Shown piece by piece: positions 1 to 6,088 of a stretch of DNA of 7,470 nt (the stretch's first letter is position 1; each line of letters begins with the position of its first letter). This DNA comes from Herpetosiphonaceae bacterium. Lineage in GTDB: Bacteria; Chloroflexota; Chloroflexia; Chloroflexales; Kallotenuaceae. The notes beneath the pieces are model-generated. The model ran no database searches. It was not told the origin of the DNA and saw nothing but the letters and a program-made list of their open reading frames with translations. The stretch lies in assembly GCA_030147335.1 (NCBI GenBank), contig JASKZZ010000281.1, positions 1 through 7,470 on the forward strand. Direction: 5' to 3'. The position numbers and the translations under genes were made by a program.

Positions 1-1
1 A

Positions 2-109
2 GAACAAGTTTATGCTCGCCAGCACGAAGAAATTACCCACGAAATTGCCGATACGTTCGCGCCACGAGCAATAATGCCGGATATTCCAGGCCAACAAAAG
101 CGTAAATAA
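2..109 (+). CDS. C-terminal tail of an unidentified protein (5' end outside window)
   Basis: An open frame enters from the left edge and ends at TAA 107-109, giving 35 residues. The tail is polar and helix-prone (a stretch EEITHEIADTF) and ends in a basic GQQKRK. There is no membrane segment and no motif I recognise, so no function is offered. The frame is believable as coding because it is open to the edge and its codon choice is ordinary, but so short a piece is weak evidence. A small inverted repeat (GACAT, T-rich loop, ATGTC, 110-123) follows the stop at once; it is too short to be called a terminator. Confidence 0.5.
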   Translation, partial: EQVYARQHEEITHEIADTFAPRAIMPDIPGQQKRK

Positions 110-280
110 GACATTTTTATGTCACGTTGCTGCAAGGTGAGAGCATCAAAGTTTGCAGTGGGGATTGACTGTCAATCGAACAGGTAACATCGTAGATGTG
201 AACGTGTACACAAGCACCACCGATGAGGGGCGGTGATGAGTCAGACAGCTGTCGAGAGTCTAGCTTGTGCTCTACCGTCA

Positions 281-643
281 CTACTTGCTGCCGAATAACG
301 TCCGCAACGCTTTGCGCATCTCGGGCACGGCAAGTACCACTGACGCGAGGGAACACAAGGTTGCGACCTGACAATAGGCGCATAGGGCCTTATTTTCGTT
401 CCATTCTTCACGTCCCAGCTCAATCGCAACCGCTGTATCACCTAGAATCTTAAGCCCCATGGCAATCGGTAAAACCGGATTGTCGGTTGCACGGTTTTTA
501 CCGCCGGCGCCAGCTAACCACGCGGTTAGGCCATAGCTTGGAACCATAATCAGCGCATCGGGTGAAAGGAAGCGACTGTACGCATAATCCGACGCGTCAA
601 CACGATCAGAATCAATGATCATGCAAAATATCCTGGGCGGCAA
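281..643 (-). pseudogene. VKOR-like membrane protein, N-terminally truncated remnant
   Basis: The open frame gives 120 residues from a TTG at 641-643. The first ten or so residues are probably not native, and real homology seems to begin near SDRVDASDYAY (residues 12-22). Three hydrophobic segments are visible (about 28-46, 56-76 and 86-107). The last contains the cysteine pair C88-A-Y-C91, in the position of the CxxC redox centre of vitamin K epoxide reductase-like proteins, which help form disulfides at the membrane. Family members normally have a further N-terminal helix and loop before this point, and that part is missing here. It is replaced by sequence resembling the beginning of ureD in another frame. 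The TTG has no good ribosome-binding site of its own. I infer a gene whose 5' part was lost in a deletion; a short functional protein is less likely. The family call rests on remembered pattern and is moderate. Confidence 0.55.
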
Positions 644-735
644 TGGTGTTCATCACGATCGAAACGCAAATGTAGCCGTCCATTAACACGCGGCTCAAGC
701 GGATCGTGGGGATGGAGCAGGTCGCCGATTACCAA
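619..735 (-). pseudogene. ureD: 5' remnant of a urease accessory gene, probably ureD
   Basis: Seventeen bases beyond the final ureF stop, an AGAGGA ribosome-binding site (5 bases upstream) precedes a TTG start at 733-735. The frame runs 38 codons to TGA 619-621. Residues 17-31 read VNGRLHLRFDRDEHH, which fits the opening strand of UreD (usual pattern G-x-L-x-L-x-F), the scaffold protein that binds UreF and urease during nickel insertion. Position directly after ureF supports this. UreD is normally about 270 residues; only the first 38 remain, and the DNA then passes into the VKOR-like fragment. No trace of ureG, often found between ureF and ureD, is visible. The identification is moderate because the matching stretch is short. 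It cannot be a functional protein. Confidence 0.45.
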
Positions 736-752
736 ACGCTTCCTCTTTGCCG

Positions 753-1457
753 CTAACTGATAAACAGCCGTGTTTGGAGTTGTGGGTGGCGCATACTCGC
801 AACATCAAGCAGTGGAGAAAAGCATCCAAGCGTAGCAAGATCGCAGGAACGACGCTCGTCAACGATATCAATCAGCATCGGTTTGATGCGCCAAAGGATT
901 TGACTGGCCTGGTTTTGGCCGAGCGGCAACAAGCGCTGTCAAGCCGAAATTAGTGCTGCAATTGACTGCTGTAGGTAAGCCAGCACAACCACGTCTTCAT
1001 CCATTCCCAATTCCCCGCCAACCAGACCGAACACGGCACTGATATGCGGCTCTACGCTTTCGCGCCGACAAGCATTGAGTGCCATTACAAACACATCCAC
1101 ATCGTGTAGCCCTACAGCAAGTTGAAGCAGTCTGCGTCCAAGTGTCGCGCTTGCTGCACGGCTTTCGCGCGCTGGCCTGAGCGCAGCCAATTGTGCATTG
1201 AGTTCCAGCCACGCAGCCTGCCGGTCATCTTGTTTGGTCGCAAGTTGATGAGCAGCGCGGCAACCAAATACGTCGATAACGCTCGCCTCGACTACGTAAT
1301 CACGGAGAAACGCTTCAAGGCGATCAATTGTGAGGATGCCATCGGCTACAAGTGTTTCCAGGCCAAAAGAATGCGCTATCGCTCCGATAGGGAGTACGCT
1401 GTCTGCCAGTTGGAGTGATTGCAGTAATTTCAGCGCGTCAATAACAAAGGCCTCCAT
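753..1457 (-). pseudogene. ureF: Urease accessory protein UreF, interrupted by an in-frame TGA
   Basis: UreF works with UreG and UreD/H to deliver nickel to the urease active site. I start it at ATG 1455-1457 (protein begins MEAFVIDALKLLQSLQLADS); an upstream TTG at 1500-1502 is in frame but adds residues unlike the family. Typical UreF features follow: LADSVLPIGAIAHSFGLET near the N-terminus, ARESRAASATLGRRLLQLA in the middle, and EPHISAVFGLVGGELG. The frame stops at TGA 939-941 after 172 codons. Homology resumes immediately in the same frame with QRLLPLGQNQASQILWRIKP and SPLLDVASMRHPQLQTRLFIS up to TAG 753-755. Reading through gives 234 residues, the normal family length. A single base change therefore appears to have removed the conserved C-terminal 61 residues. 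No ureG or urease structural gene is in the window. Pseudogene, sequencing error or stop-codon readthrough cannot be told apart here; the damaged ureD next to it favours a pseudogene. Confidence 0.85.
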
Positions 1458-1472
1458 ACGCCGGTATGAGGC

Positions 1473-1502
1473 ATTGTAGCAAGCGCAGGCTAGCACAAGC
1501 AA
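1473..1502 (-). promoter_or_regulatory. Possible sigma70-type promoter of ureF
   Basis: On the minus strand TTGCTT (1497-1502) and TACAAT (1473-1478) are 18 bases apart. Transcription would begin only about 9 bases before the chosen ATG, which would explain why no ribosome-binding site is seen there. It is a motif match only and may be chance. Confidence 0.25.
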
Positions 1503-1656
1503 CGGCTGAAACAGCTAACGAATCACCGAAAGCCGTTGTACTGATTGCACAAAGCGAAGCGATATAGGGGAGCATGATCCGGCAACAAGCAGCCGTTGTG
1601 CTTGAAATGACGCATCGGCGGCAAGTTTCGTCAGCACTTCCTAAATATATTGGCCA

Positions 1657-3156
1657 CTAACCAGGCTGACGTTCTCGGACAGGAGAAGCCTTAGGCTGTC
1701 CACGACGGGTAAATTGCATTGTCCCGTCCTCTAGGCGACTAAATCTTAAGCTCAGGAGATCGAGCGCATAATTCTGATACAACTTCCATGGCTTTTTCGA
1801 TCCTTGACGTGGTAGCGTGTTTATTGCTCGCTGGACATAGCCAGAGGTGAAGTTTAGTATCGGCTCTTCGGTGATAGACGGATCTTGTTTTCGCGGCGTG
1901 CAATACTTAAATCCATGTCGTTCCATATGATTCAACAGACGGCAAACATACTCGGATGTAAGCTCACACTTCAGCGTCCATGACGCGTTAGTATAGCCAA
2001 AGGCCGATGCAAAGTTCGGAATGTTGCTAAACATCATTCCTTTGTAGCTCATCGTTTGTGATACATCTACAGGAATGCCGTCCACAACGAGCTGCATTCC
2101 ACCTATCAGCTTTAAGACCAGCCCGGTCGCCGTCACAACTGTATCAGCAGCGAGTTCTTGACCGGAACGGAGCCGAATGCCGTTCGTAGTGAACGTTTCA
2201 ATATTATCAGTAACCACCGATGCCTTGCCTGACTTAATAGCCGCAAACAGGTCGGCGTCCGGCACGAGGCATAGCCGCTGATCCCAAGGATTGTACCGGG
2301 GCGTGAAATGCGTATCAACATCATAGTCGGGACCGAGCTGATCGCGCACCATTTGTACAATAGCTTTCTTCGTAAAGGCTGGTCGTCGTCGCGCAATAGA
2401 GAAAAAGTAGATGCCGAGCAGGACAGATTTCCAGCGCGCTAGCGCGTGCGCGAGCTTCATGGGCAGGCGACGGCGCATCCAGTTTGCGACAGCATCTTCG
2501 GAGGGACGCGCCACAACATAGGTTGGGGAACGCTGCAACATCGTAACATGCTCGGCCTGGGTTGCCATCGCTGGCACCAACGTAACCGCAGTCGCGCCGC
2601 TACCGATCACCACCACCCGCTTACCCACGTAGTCAAGGCCGTCGGGCCACGTTTGTGGATGGATAATGTGGCCGGCAAATTGCTCAATACCAGGCCATTG
2701 GGGTGCATAACCTTTGTTATAGTCGTAGTAACCGCTGCACATATAAAGGAAGTTACAGGTGAATTGAACGATCTGCTTGTCCGATCCGCGTTCTACCTCA
2801 ACCGTCCACGTAGCATCGGTGGATGACCATGTCGCGCGTTGTACGCGGTGCCCAAACCGAATATTTCGGTCAATACCGTATTCTTCAGCTGTCTCACGAA
2901 TGTACTTAAGAATCGAGGGCCCGTCGGCAATCGCCTTCGCCTCCGACCAGGGACGAAAGCTATAGCCCAGCGTGTACATGTCCGAGTCAGACCGAATGCC
3001 TGGATAGCGGAACAAATCCCAGGTACCGCCTATCGCGCTCCGGCCTTCGAGAATGGCATAGCTTTTCGTTGGACAGCGCGTTTGAAGATGATAAGCTCCA
3101 CCAATGCCGGACAGCCCTGCCCCCACAATCAGTACGTCAACGTGTTCAGCAGTCAT
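1657..3156 (-). CDS. ethA: Baeyer-Villiger flavin monooxygenase, EthA-like
   Basis: This is a 499-residue FAD- and NADPH-dependent monooxygenase that inserts oxygen next to ketones and can oxidise sulfur groups; the mycobacterial relative EthA activates ethionamide. The N-terminal FAD fold has GxGxxG at residues 12-17 (VGAGLSG), followed by GGTWDLFRYPGIRSDSDMYT at 43-62. The type I Baeyer-Villiger fingerprint FxGxxxHxxxWP is complete at 160-171 (FAGHIIHPQTWP). The NADPH fold has GSGATA at 185-190, then HVTMLQRSPTY. Further blocks YNPWDQRLCLVP, YKGMM and GYTNASWTLK match the EthA branch as I remember it, and length is close to EthA (489 residues). The ATG at 3154-3156 follows AAGAAGAGGA with a four-base gap. 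The stop is TAG 1657-1659. The divergent TetR-type ethR that accompanies ethA in mycobacteria is absent; the divergent gene here encodes a secreted protein. The physiological substrate is unknown. Confidence 0.93.
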   Translation of the reverse strand: MTAEHVDVLIVGAGLSGIGGAYHLQTRCPTKSYAILEGRSAIGGTWDLFRYPGIRSDSDMYTLGYSFRPWSEAKAIADGPSILKYIRETAEEYGIDRNIRFGHRVQRATWSSTDATWTVEVERGSDKQIVQFTCNFLYMCSGYYDYNKGYAPQWPGIEQFAGHIIHPQTWPDGLDYVGKRVVVIGSGATAVTLVPAMATQAEHVTMLQRSPTYVVARPSEDAVANWMRRRLPMKLAHALARWKSVLLGIYFFSIARRRPAFTKKAIVQMVRDQLGPDYDVDTHFTPRYNPWDQRLCLVPDADLFAAIKSGKASVVTDNIETFTTNGIRLRSGQELAADTVVTATGLVLKLIGGMQLVVDGIPVDVSQTMSYKGMMFSNIPNFASAFGYTNASWTLKCELTSEYVCRLLNHMERHGFKYCTPRKQDPSITEEPILNFTSGYVQRAINTLPRQGSKKPWKLYQNYALDLLSLRFSRLEDGTMQFTRRGQPKASPVRERQPG

Positions 3157-3207
3157 GCTGTCCTCTTCTTATGTATAAGCTTCGCTTGTGACTGATATGG
3201 GTAGATC

Positions 3208-3220
3208 ATACTTAAAGTAT
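3208..3220. promoter_or_regulatory. Palindrome over the ethA -10 box, candidate operator
   Basis: ATACTT and AAGTAT form a perfect 6-bp inverted repeat around one central base. It overlaps the proposed -10 hexamer of the ethA-like gene, so a bound regulator there would block transcription. The binding protein is not encoded next to the gene. The arms are short and AT-rich, so chance is possible. Confidence 0.35.
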
Positions 3221-3244
3221 AGATGGCCCATACGTAGCTAGCAA
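3216..3244 (-). promoter_or_regulatory. Predicted sigma70-type promoter of the ethA-like gene
   Basis: On the minus strand TTGCTA (3239-3244) and TATACT (3216-3221) are separated by exactly 17 bases. This gives an untranslated leader of roughly 50 bases before ATG 3156. Both hexamers are close to consensus. Confidence 0.5.
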
Positions 3245-3479
3245 GCAACAGTTATCCCACGGACCACATCCATAACCTGATATTGACGCTTGTTCAGGAT
3301 TATGCCACATATATATCGCAGTCAAGCAAATAAGCGAGTCACTCCGTGGTACGTAATCCAGTGGCAACGGCATTAACCAAACATGCGTCAAGGAAAGTAC
3401 TAGTCACGAAATATGACCGGGGTAACGCTGCATACTTCGTCAGATACACGTACACTAACGGCACTGGTAGTAACCAAAG

Positions 3480-3496
3480 GGTGAAGCGTATTCACC
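3480..3496. repeat. Inverted repeat (hairpin) just upstream of the secreted-protein gene
   Basis: GGTGAA, a five-base loop, then TTCACC form a perfect 6-bp stem ending 33 bases before the ATG at 3530. It could be an operator or a leader hairpin. No T-run follows, so it is not a terminator. Confidence 0.3.
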
Positions 3497-3529
3497 ATTG
3501 AACCAAATAGCCTTTTACTGGAGCGATTC

Positions 3530-4054
3530 ATGCCAATCCATCACCACTTGCTCCTAACACCACGAGTTTCGCGCCGACGCACCCTCGGCATTTTATCGTT
3601 AGCTGCTGTTGCTTTTGCAATGCCGTTCAGTGGCGACGCGGCGCACGCAAAGGAACACTCCAAAGCTACTGCCGGTGAGTTTCATACCCAAGTAGTAGTC
3701 GGTCCAACCTGTCCTTCGCCTGTCGGCGTTTGTGCAGCAGGAACGGCCACCGGGGATCTGGCAGGTGACGTTTTTGTGGTTATCACCAGCTCAACCCCAA
3801 CAGTAGACGCCACGGGTAACTTTGTGTCCAATTACACTGCTGACATCACCATCACTACCAATAAAGGTCAGGTCGATGGAAAAATTAACGGCACGGTCCA
3901 GCTATTTACTGGACAGCTTAACAGTACAATCTCAGTCGTAGGCGGAACAAACCATTTTCACAAGGCAGATGGAACACTTAGCGTCTCGGGAAACCTCAAC
4001 TTCGCCACCGGCCAGGAAAAAGATACATACAGCGGCGAACTTTCCAGGAACTAA
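3530..4054 (+). CDS. Secreted protein of unknown function, possibly beta-barrel
   Basis: The 174-residue product starts at ATG 3530, six bases after GGAG (3520-3523). The N-terminus has basic residues (SRRRTLG, 14-20), a hydrophobic core LGILSLAAVAFAMPF (19-33) and a signal-peptidase site AHA-K after residue 40, so export is likely. The SRRRTL stretch is loosely similar to a twin-arginine signal, but Sec export is equally possible. The mature part, about 134 residues, is rich in Thr, Gly, Ser and Val with alternating strands (FVVITSS, ADITITTNKGQVDGKINGTV) and the C-terminal run VVGGTNHFHKADGTLSVSGN. This pattern recalls secreted proteins with an allene-oxide-cyclase-like barrel, whose usual motif is GGTGxFxxAxGxL; that assignment is a guess. 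C61 and C68 could form a disulfide. It is monocistronic, closed by a strong terminator. Confidence 0.8.
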   Translation: MPIHHHLLLTPRVSRRRTLGILSLAAVAFAMPFSGDAAHAKEHSKATAGEFHTQVVVGPTCPSPVGVCAAGTATGDLAGDVFVVITSSTPTVDATGNFVSNYTADITITTNKGQVDGKINGTVQLFTGQLNSTISVVGGTNHFHKADGTLSVSGNLNFATGQEKDTYSGELSRN

Positions 4055-4087
4055 GTATTTGCCAACCCGCGTTACGATTATTGATAC

Positions 4088-4135
4088 AACAAGGGTGCAG
4101 ATCACATAACGGATCTGCACCCTTGTTCCGTTTTT
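4088..4135 (+). terminator. Strong Rho-independent-type terminator of the secreted-protein gene
   Basis: A perfect 16-bp stem (4088-4103 with 4112-4127; core GGGTGCAGATC) has an 8-base loop and is followed by TTTTT at 4131-4135, three bases beyond the stem. It begins 33 bases after the stop at 4054. It lies between convergent genes, so it may also stop the opposite transcript, though the minus-strand tail is not T-rich. Confidence 0.85.
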
Positions 4136-4188
4136 ACCGACAGCTGATGTGTGCCTAAGCTATACGTTGATGAAATGAGTTCAACTGT

Positions 4189-5340
4189 CTAGCGTTTGAC
4201 TCCATCTTCTTGCTGACCCAAGCTCACCGTCATGTGTGGAATCAAAACCGCTAATGCTTCTTGCAGCGTAGGATATGGCTGGAGTACATCGAGCTTACAG
4301 CCCAGCTCCACCAGTGTTTGCGCAACCTCTGGTCGTACACCAACAAGAATGGCTTTCGCACCAAGGAGTCGAACTGCCATCGTCGTTTGTAGCAAAACTT
4401 GAGCAACATGCGTATCAACAAGAGGAACGCCACTAATATCAAAGATAACATAGTGCGCTCGCTGCTGTTCAACTGCAGCCAATATATTGCTGGTCAGTGT
4501 TTCCGCCCGCTGCGTGTCAATATTTCCCACCAACGGTGCGACAAGAACCCCTGGCATAACCGGCATAATCGGTGCGCTTAGCTCACGCACGGTTTCCTGA
4601 CTAGCACGCAGCTCATCAACAACCATGGCAAGAGATTGCGCATGTTGTTCTGAAGTTGCAAGCGCAGTTTGGAGTGATATAGTTTGCGCAGCTACTTGAT
4701 CAGATAGTGACGCTCTGATTTGCTCCAGATCATGTTCCCGTTGTAGTGAATTGGCAAAAGCATTTCGTAGCGCCATACCAAACCGATCCAAAAACAACCC
4801 GAGCAAACCAAAAACCAGAACAAAAGATATTGCATTGGTAACAAGTGGGTCGGCGCCTCCATTTGTAACACCAACGAATGAAACGCCCCGTGTTTGCAGA
4901 ACTGCGGTCGTTAAGACGATCAATGTGCTTAATCCAAAAACCGGCAGTAATCCACGTCGTCCTAAAAGCAAGCTAGCCATAACAATTGGAATTGCATAAG
5001 AAAGCAATACCGTGCCATCAGTACTTCGCAACCCTTTTGTGATTGTAGCGATTGTCAGCGATAACAGCACAACACTTGTCACGGTCAACACCGACTCCAT
5101 AAATCGTCCACGGCGTAGCAACAACAGCGCAGTTATGGTGACTGCAACGACAACCAGGTTGATTGCGAGCAAGGGGAGTTTCTGCGACAATGGTAACGGC
5201 CTCATCACCACTACCAAACTTGTCAGTATGGTCATGATAATTCCGCTGATCTCGGCAATCTGCACTAATGGCGCGACTTGTCGATCAATCGGGTCATGAA
5301 CCGGCAGAGTGTTTAGCCAGATATTTAATTTACGCCACAT
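4189..5340 (-). CDS. Six-helix membrane protein with C-terminal STAS domain (RsbR-like)
   Basis: The 383-residue product starts at ATG 5338-5340, seven bases from AGGA (5348-5351 on the opposite strand). About six hydrophobic helices lie between residues 29 and 186 (roughly 29-46, 54-75, 83-100, 108-127, 130-150, 168-186), which would put both ends in the cytoplasm. Residues 195-253 are polar and Gln/Glu/Ala-rich and probably form a coiled-coil linker. Residues 254-370 are a STAS domain with FDISGVPLVDTHVAQVLLQT (300-319) and GAKAILVGVRPEVAQTLVEL (327-346). These are hallmarks of RsbR-type stressosome proteins, in which Thr or Ser residues such as T310 and T342 are candidate phosphorylation sites for an RsbT-like kinase. 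The usual RsbR sensor is a soluble N-terminal domain; a membrane sensor is a less common arrangement. No kinase, phosphatase or sigma factor gene is adjacent, so the partners must be elsewhere. The signal sensed is unknown. Confidence 0.88.
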   Translation of the reverse strand: MWRKLNIWLNTLPVHDPIDRQVAPLVQIAEISGIIMTILTSLVVVMRPLPLSQKLPLLAINLVVVAVTITALLLLRRGRFMESVLTVTSVVLLSLTIATITKGLRSTDGTVLLSYAIPIVMASLLLGRRGLLPVFGLSTLIVLTTAVLQTRGVSFVGVTNGGADPLVTNAISFVLVFGLLGLFLDRFGMALRNAFANSLQREHDLEQIRASLSDQVAAQTISLQTALATSEQHAQSLAMVVDELRASQETVRELSAPIMPVMPGVLVAPLVGNIDTQRAETLTSNILAAVEQQRAHYVIFDISGVPLVDTHVAQVLLQTTMAVRLLGAKAILVGVRPEVAQTLVELGCKLDVLQPYPTLQEALAVLIPHMTVSLGQQEDGVKR

Positions 5341-5386
5341 GTAATCATCCTATATTCAATAATCCACGCATGGACCAAATGTGTTG

Positions 5387-5405
5387 GGTAAAATCTAGGT
5401 AAAAT
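5387..5405. repeat. Direct repeat GGTAAAAT, 11-bp period, upstream of the STAS gene
   Basis: Two identical octamers (5387-5394 and 5398-5405) are one helical turn apart, 47 bases upstream of the STAS gene start. Same-face spacing is typical of tandem regulator sites, but the repeat is AT-rich and short. Confidence 0.3.
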
Positions 5406-5517
5406 ATTCTTTATCAGTAAATATAGCTTGTACATCCTCCAGTTATAACCCTATGGAGCAGACCGACAATACTGCACGTCAATGTACCTCTGATACTATC
5501 AACTAGGACCATCGTTA

Positions 5518-5529
5518 ATCATTGATGAT
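5518..5529. repeat. Short palindrome upstream of the FKBP promoter
   Basis: ATCAT and ATGAT flank a two-base centre. It ends 38 bases before the extended -10 box of the FKBP gene, where an activator or repressor site could lie. No bound protein is suggested by the context. Confidence 0.2.
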
Positions 5530-5567
5530 CTGTGATGAATGTTTTCAATAGATATGGTCGTAGTGCA

Positions 5568-5576
5568 TGGTATGAT
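5568..5576 (+). promoter_or_regulatory. Predicted extended -10 promoter of the FKBP gene
   Basis: TGG directly followed by TATGAT (5571-5576) fits an extended -10 element (TGn-TATAAT). No good -35 box is found at the right distance, as is usual for this promoter class. The leader would be about 50 bases long. Confidence 0.45.
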
Positions 5577-5632
5577 GGTGCCGGTAGTTATGACTTAAGC
5601 ATTGAGGGTTTATAAAAGAGGAGGGAATACAC

Positions 5633-5980
5633 ATGTCGGCGATGCGTAATCCAGATGGCGGCCTACAGGTAGAAACGCTTGTGACAGGTACTGGCCCAAC
5701 TCCAAAAACAGGAGACGTTGTGGTCGTCCATTACACGGGATGGCTGACCAATGGCTCCAAGTTCGATAGCTCAGTCGACCGAGGTGAACCATTCGAGTTT
5801 GTGTTGGGACGAGGACAGGTTATCAAAGGATGGGACGCGGGCGTTGCCACGATGCGAATTGGCGATAAAGCACGCCTAACGATCCCACCCGAAATGGGCT
5901 ATGGTGCTCGTGGCGCAGGCGGCGTTATTCCACCAAATGCAACGTTAGTTTTTGAGGTTGAGTTGCTGGGAGTTCGCTAG
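5633..5980 (+). CDS. FKBP-type peptidyl-prolyl cis-trans isomerase
   Basis: The enzyme speeds cis-trans isomerisation of Xaa-Pro bonds during protein folding. The 115-residue protein is a single minimal FKBP domain, the same size class as human FKBP12, with no signal peptide or membrane anchor, so it should be cytoplasmic. Active-site residues known from FKBP12 are all visible: Y34 (VHYTGWL), F44 and D45 (KFDSS), F54, V63-I64 and W67 (GQVIKGWDAG), Y90 (PPEMGYGARG) and F107 (LVFEVELL). The first ATG is chosen over the in-frame ATG at codon 4 because AGGAGG (5619-5624) lies eight bases before it. The gene is divergent from the STAS gene and has its own promoter and terminator, so it is probably monocistronic. 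It is intact and confidently identified. Confidence 0.96.
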   Translation: MSAMRNPDGGLQVETLVTGTGPTPKTGDVVVVHYTGWLTNGSKFDSSVDRGEPFEFVLGRGQVIKGWDAGVATMRIGDKARLTIPPEMGYGARGAGGVIPPNATLVFEVELLGVR

Positions 5981-5998
5981 CGAGTCTCGCTGAATCAG

Positions 5999-6058
5999 GC
6001 GACGAGTGAAACAGGTTCCTTGTACAAGACTGTGTTCCACTCGTCGCTCTTTTATTTA
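5999..6058 (+). terminator. Rho-independent terminator of the FKBP gene, multi-part hairpin
   Basis: A perfect 10-bp outer stem GCGACGAGTG (5999-6008) pairs with 6038-6047. Inside it ACAG/CTGT (6011-6014 with 6030-6033) and the self-complementary CTTGTACAAG (6019-6028) extend the helix. The T-rich tail TCTTTTATTT starts at 6048. It begins 18 bases after the stop codon. Confidence 0.85.
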
Positions 6059-6088
6059 ATAGTGACACTATCTTCAAACTCGCTATTG

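Larger units (their letters stand above)
3157..3529. other. Divergent intergenic spacer between the ethA-like gene and the secreted-protein gene
   Basis: No open frame here looks coding and I could not recover a gene remnant on either strand. The left part carries the ethA-like promoter and palindrome. The right part must hold the promoter of the gene at 3530, but no convincing -35/-10 pair stands out. A small hairpin (3480-3496) lies just upstream of that gene. The heptamer AACCAAA occurs three times (3375, 3472, 3501) at irregular spacing, probably by chance. Confidence 0.6.

Noticed and set aside
223..453. Plus-strand open frame of 76 codons, and minus-strand frames at 117-383 and 241-441
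   Set aside because: They overlap the VKOR-like remnant in other frames and show no coherent composition or motif.
747..953. Plus-strand 68-codon open frame
   Set aside because: It is the antisense of the conserved ureF C-terminal segment.
1122..1418. Plus-strand 98-codon open frame
   Set aside because: It is the antisense of the conserved core of ureF.
1515..1637. Minus-strand GTG frame of 40 codons (contains ADASFQAQRLLVAG) between the ethA-like gene and ureF
   Set aside because: It looks vaguely protein-like and could be another gene scrap, but I could not match it to any family, and 40 codons can be open by chance.
3384..3440. Possible riboswitch in the leader of the secreted-protein gene
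   Set aside because: Short G-rich and A-rich blocks brought cyclic-dinucleotide riboswitches to mind, but the required conserved core and pairing could not be traced.
3375..3507. Three copies of AACCAAA as a possible regulatory array
   Set aside because: Irregular spacing (97 and 29 bases) and a simple 7-mer; no array-like structure and no CRISPR-type repeat.
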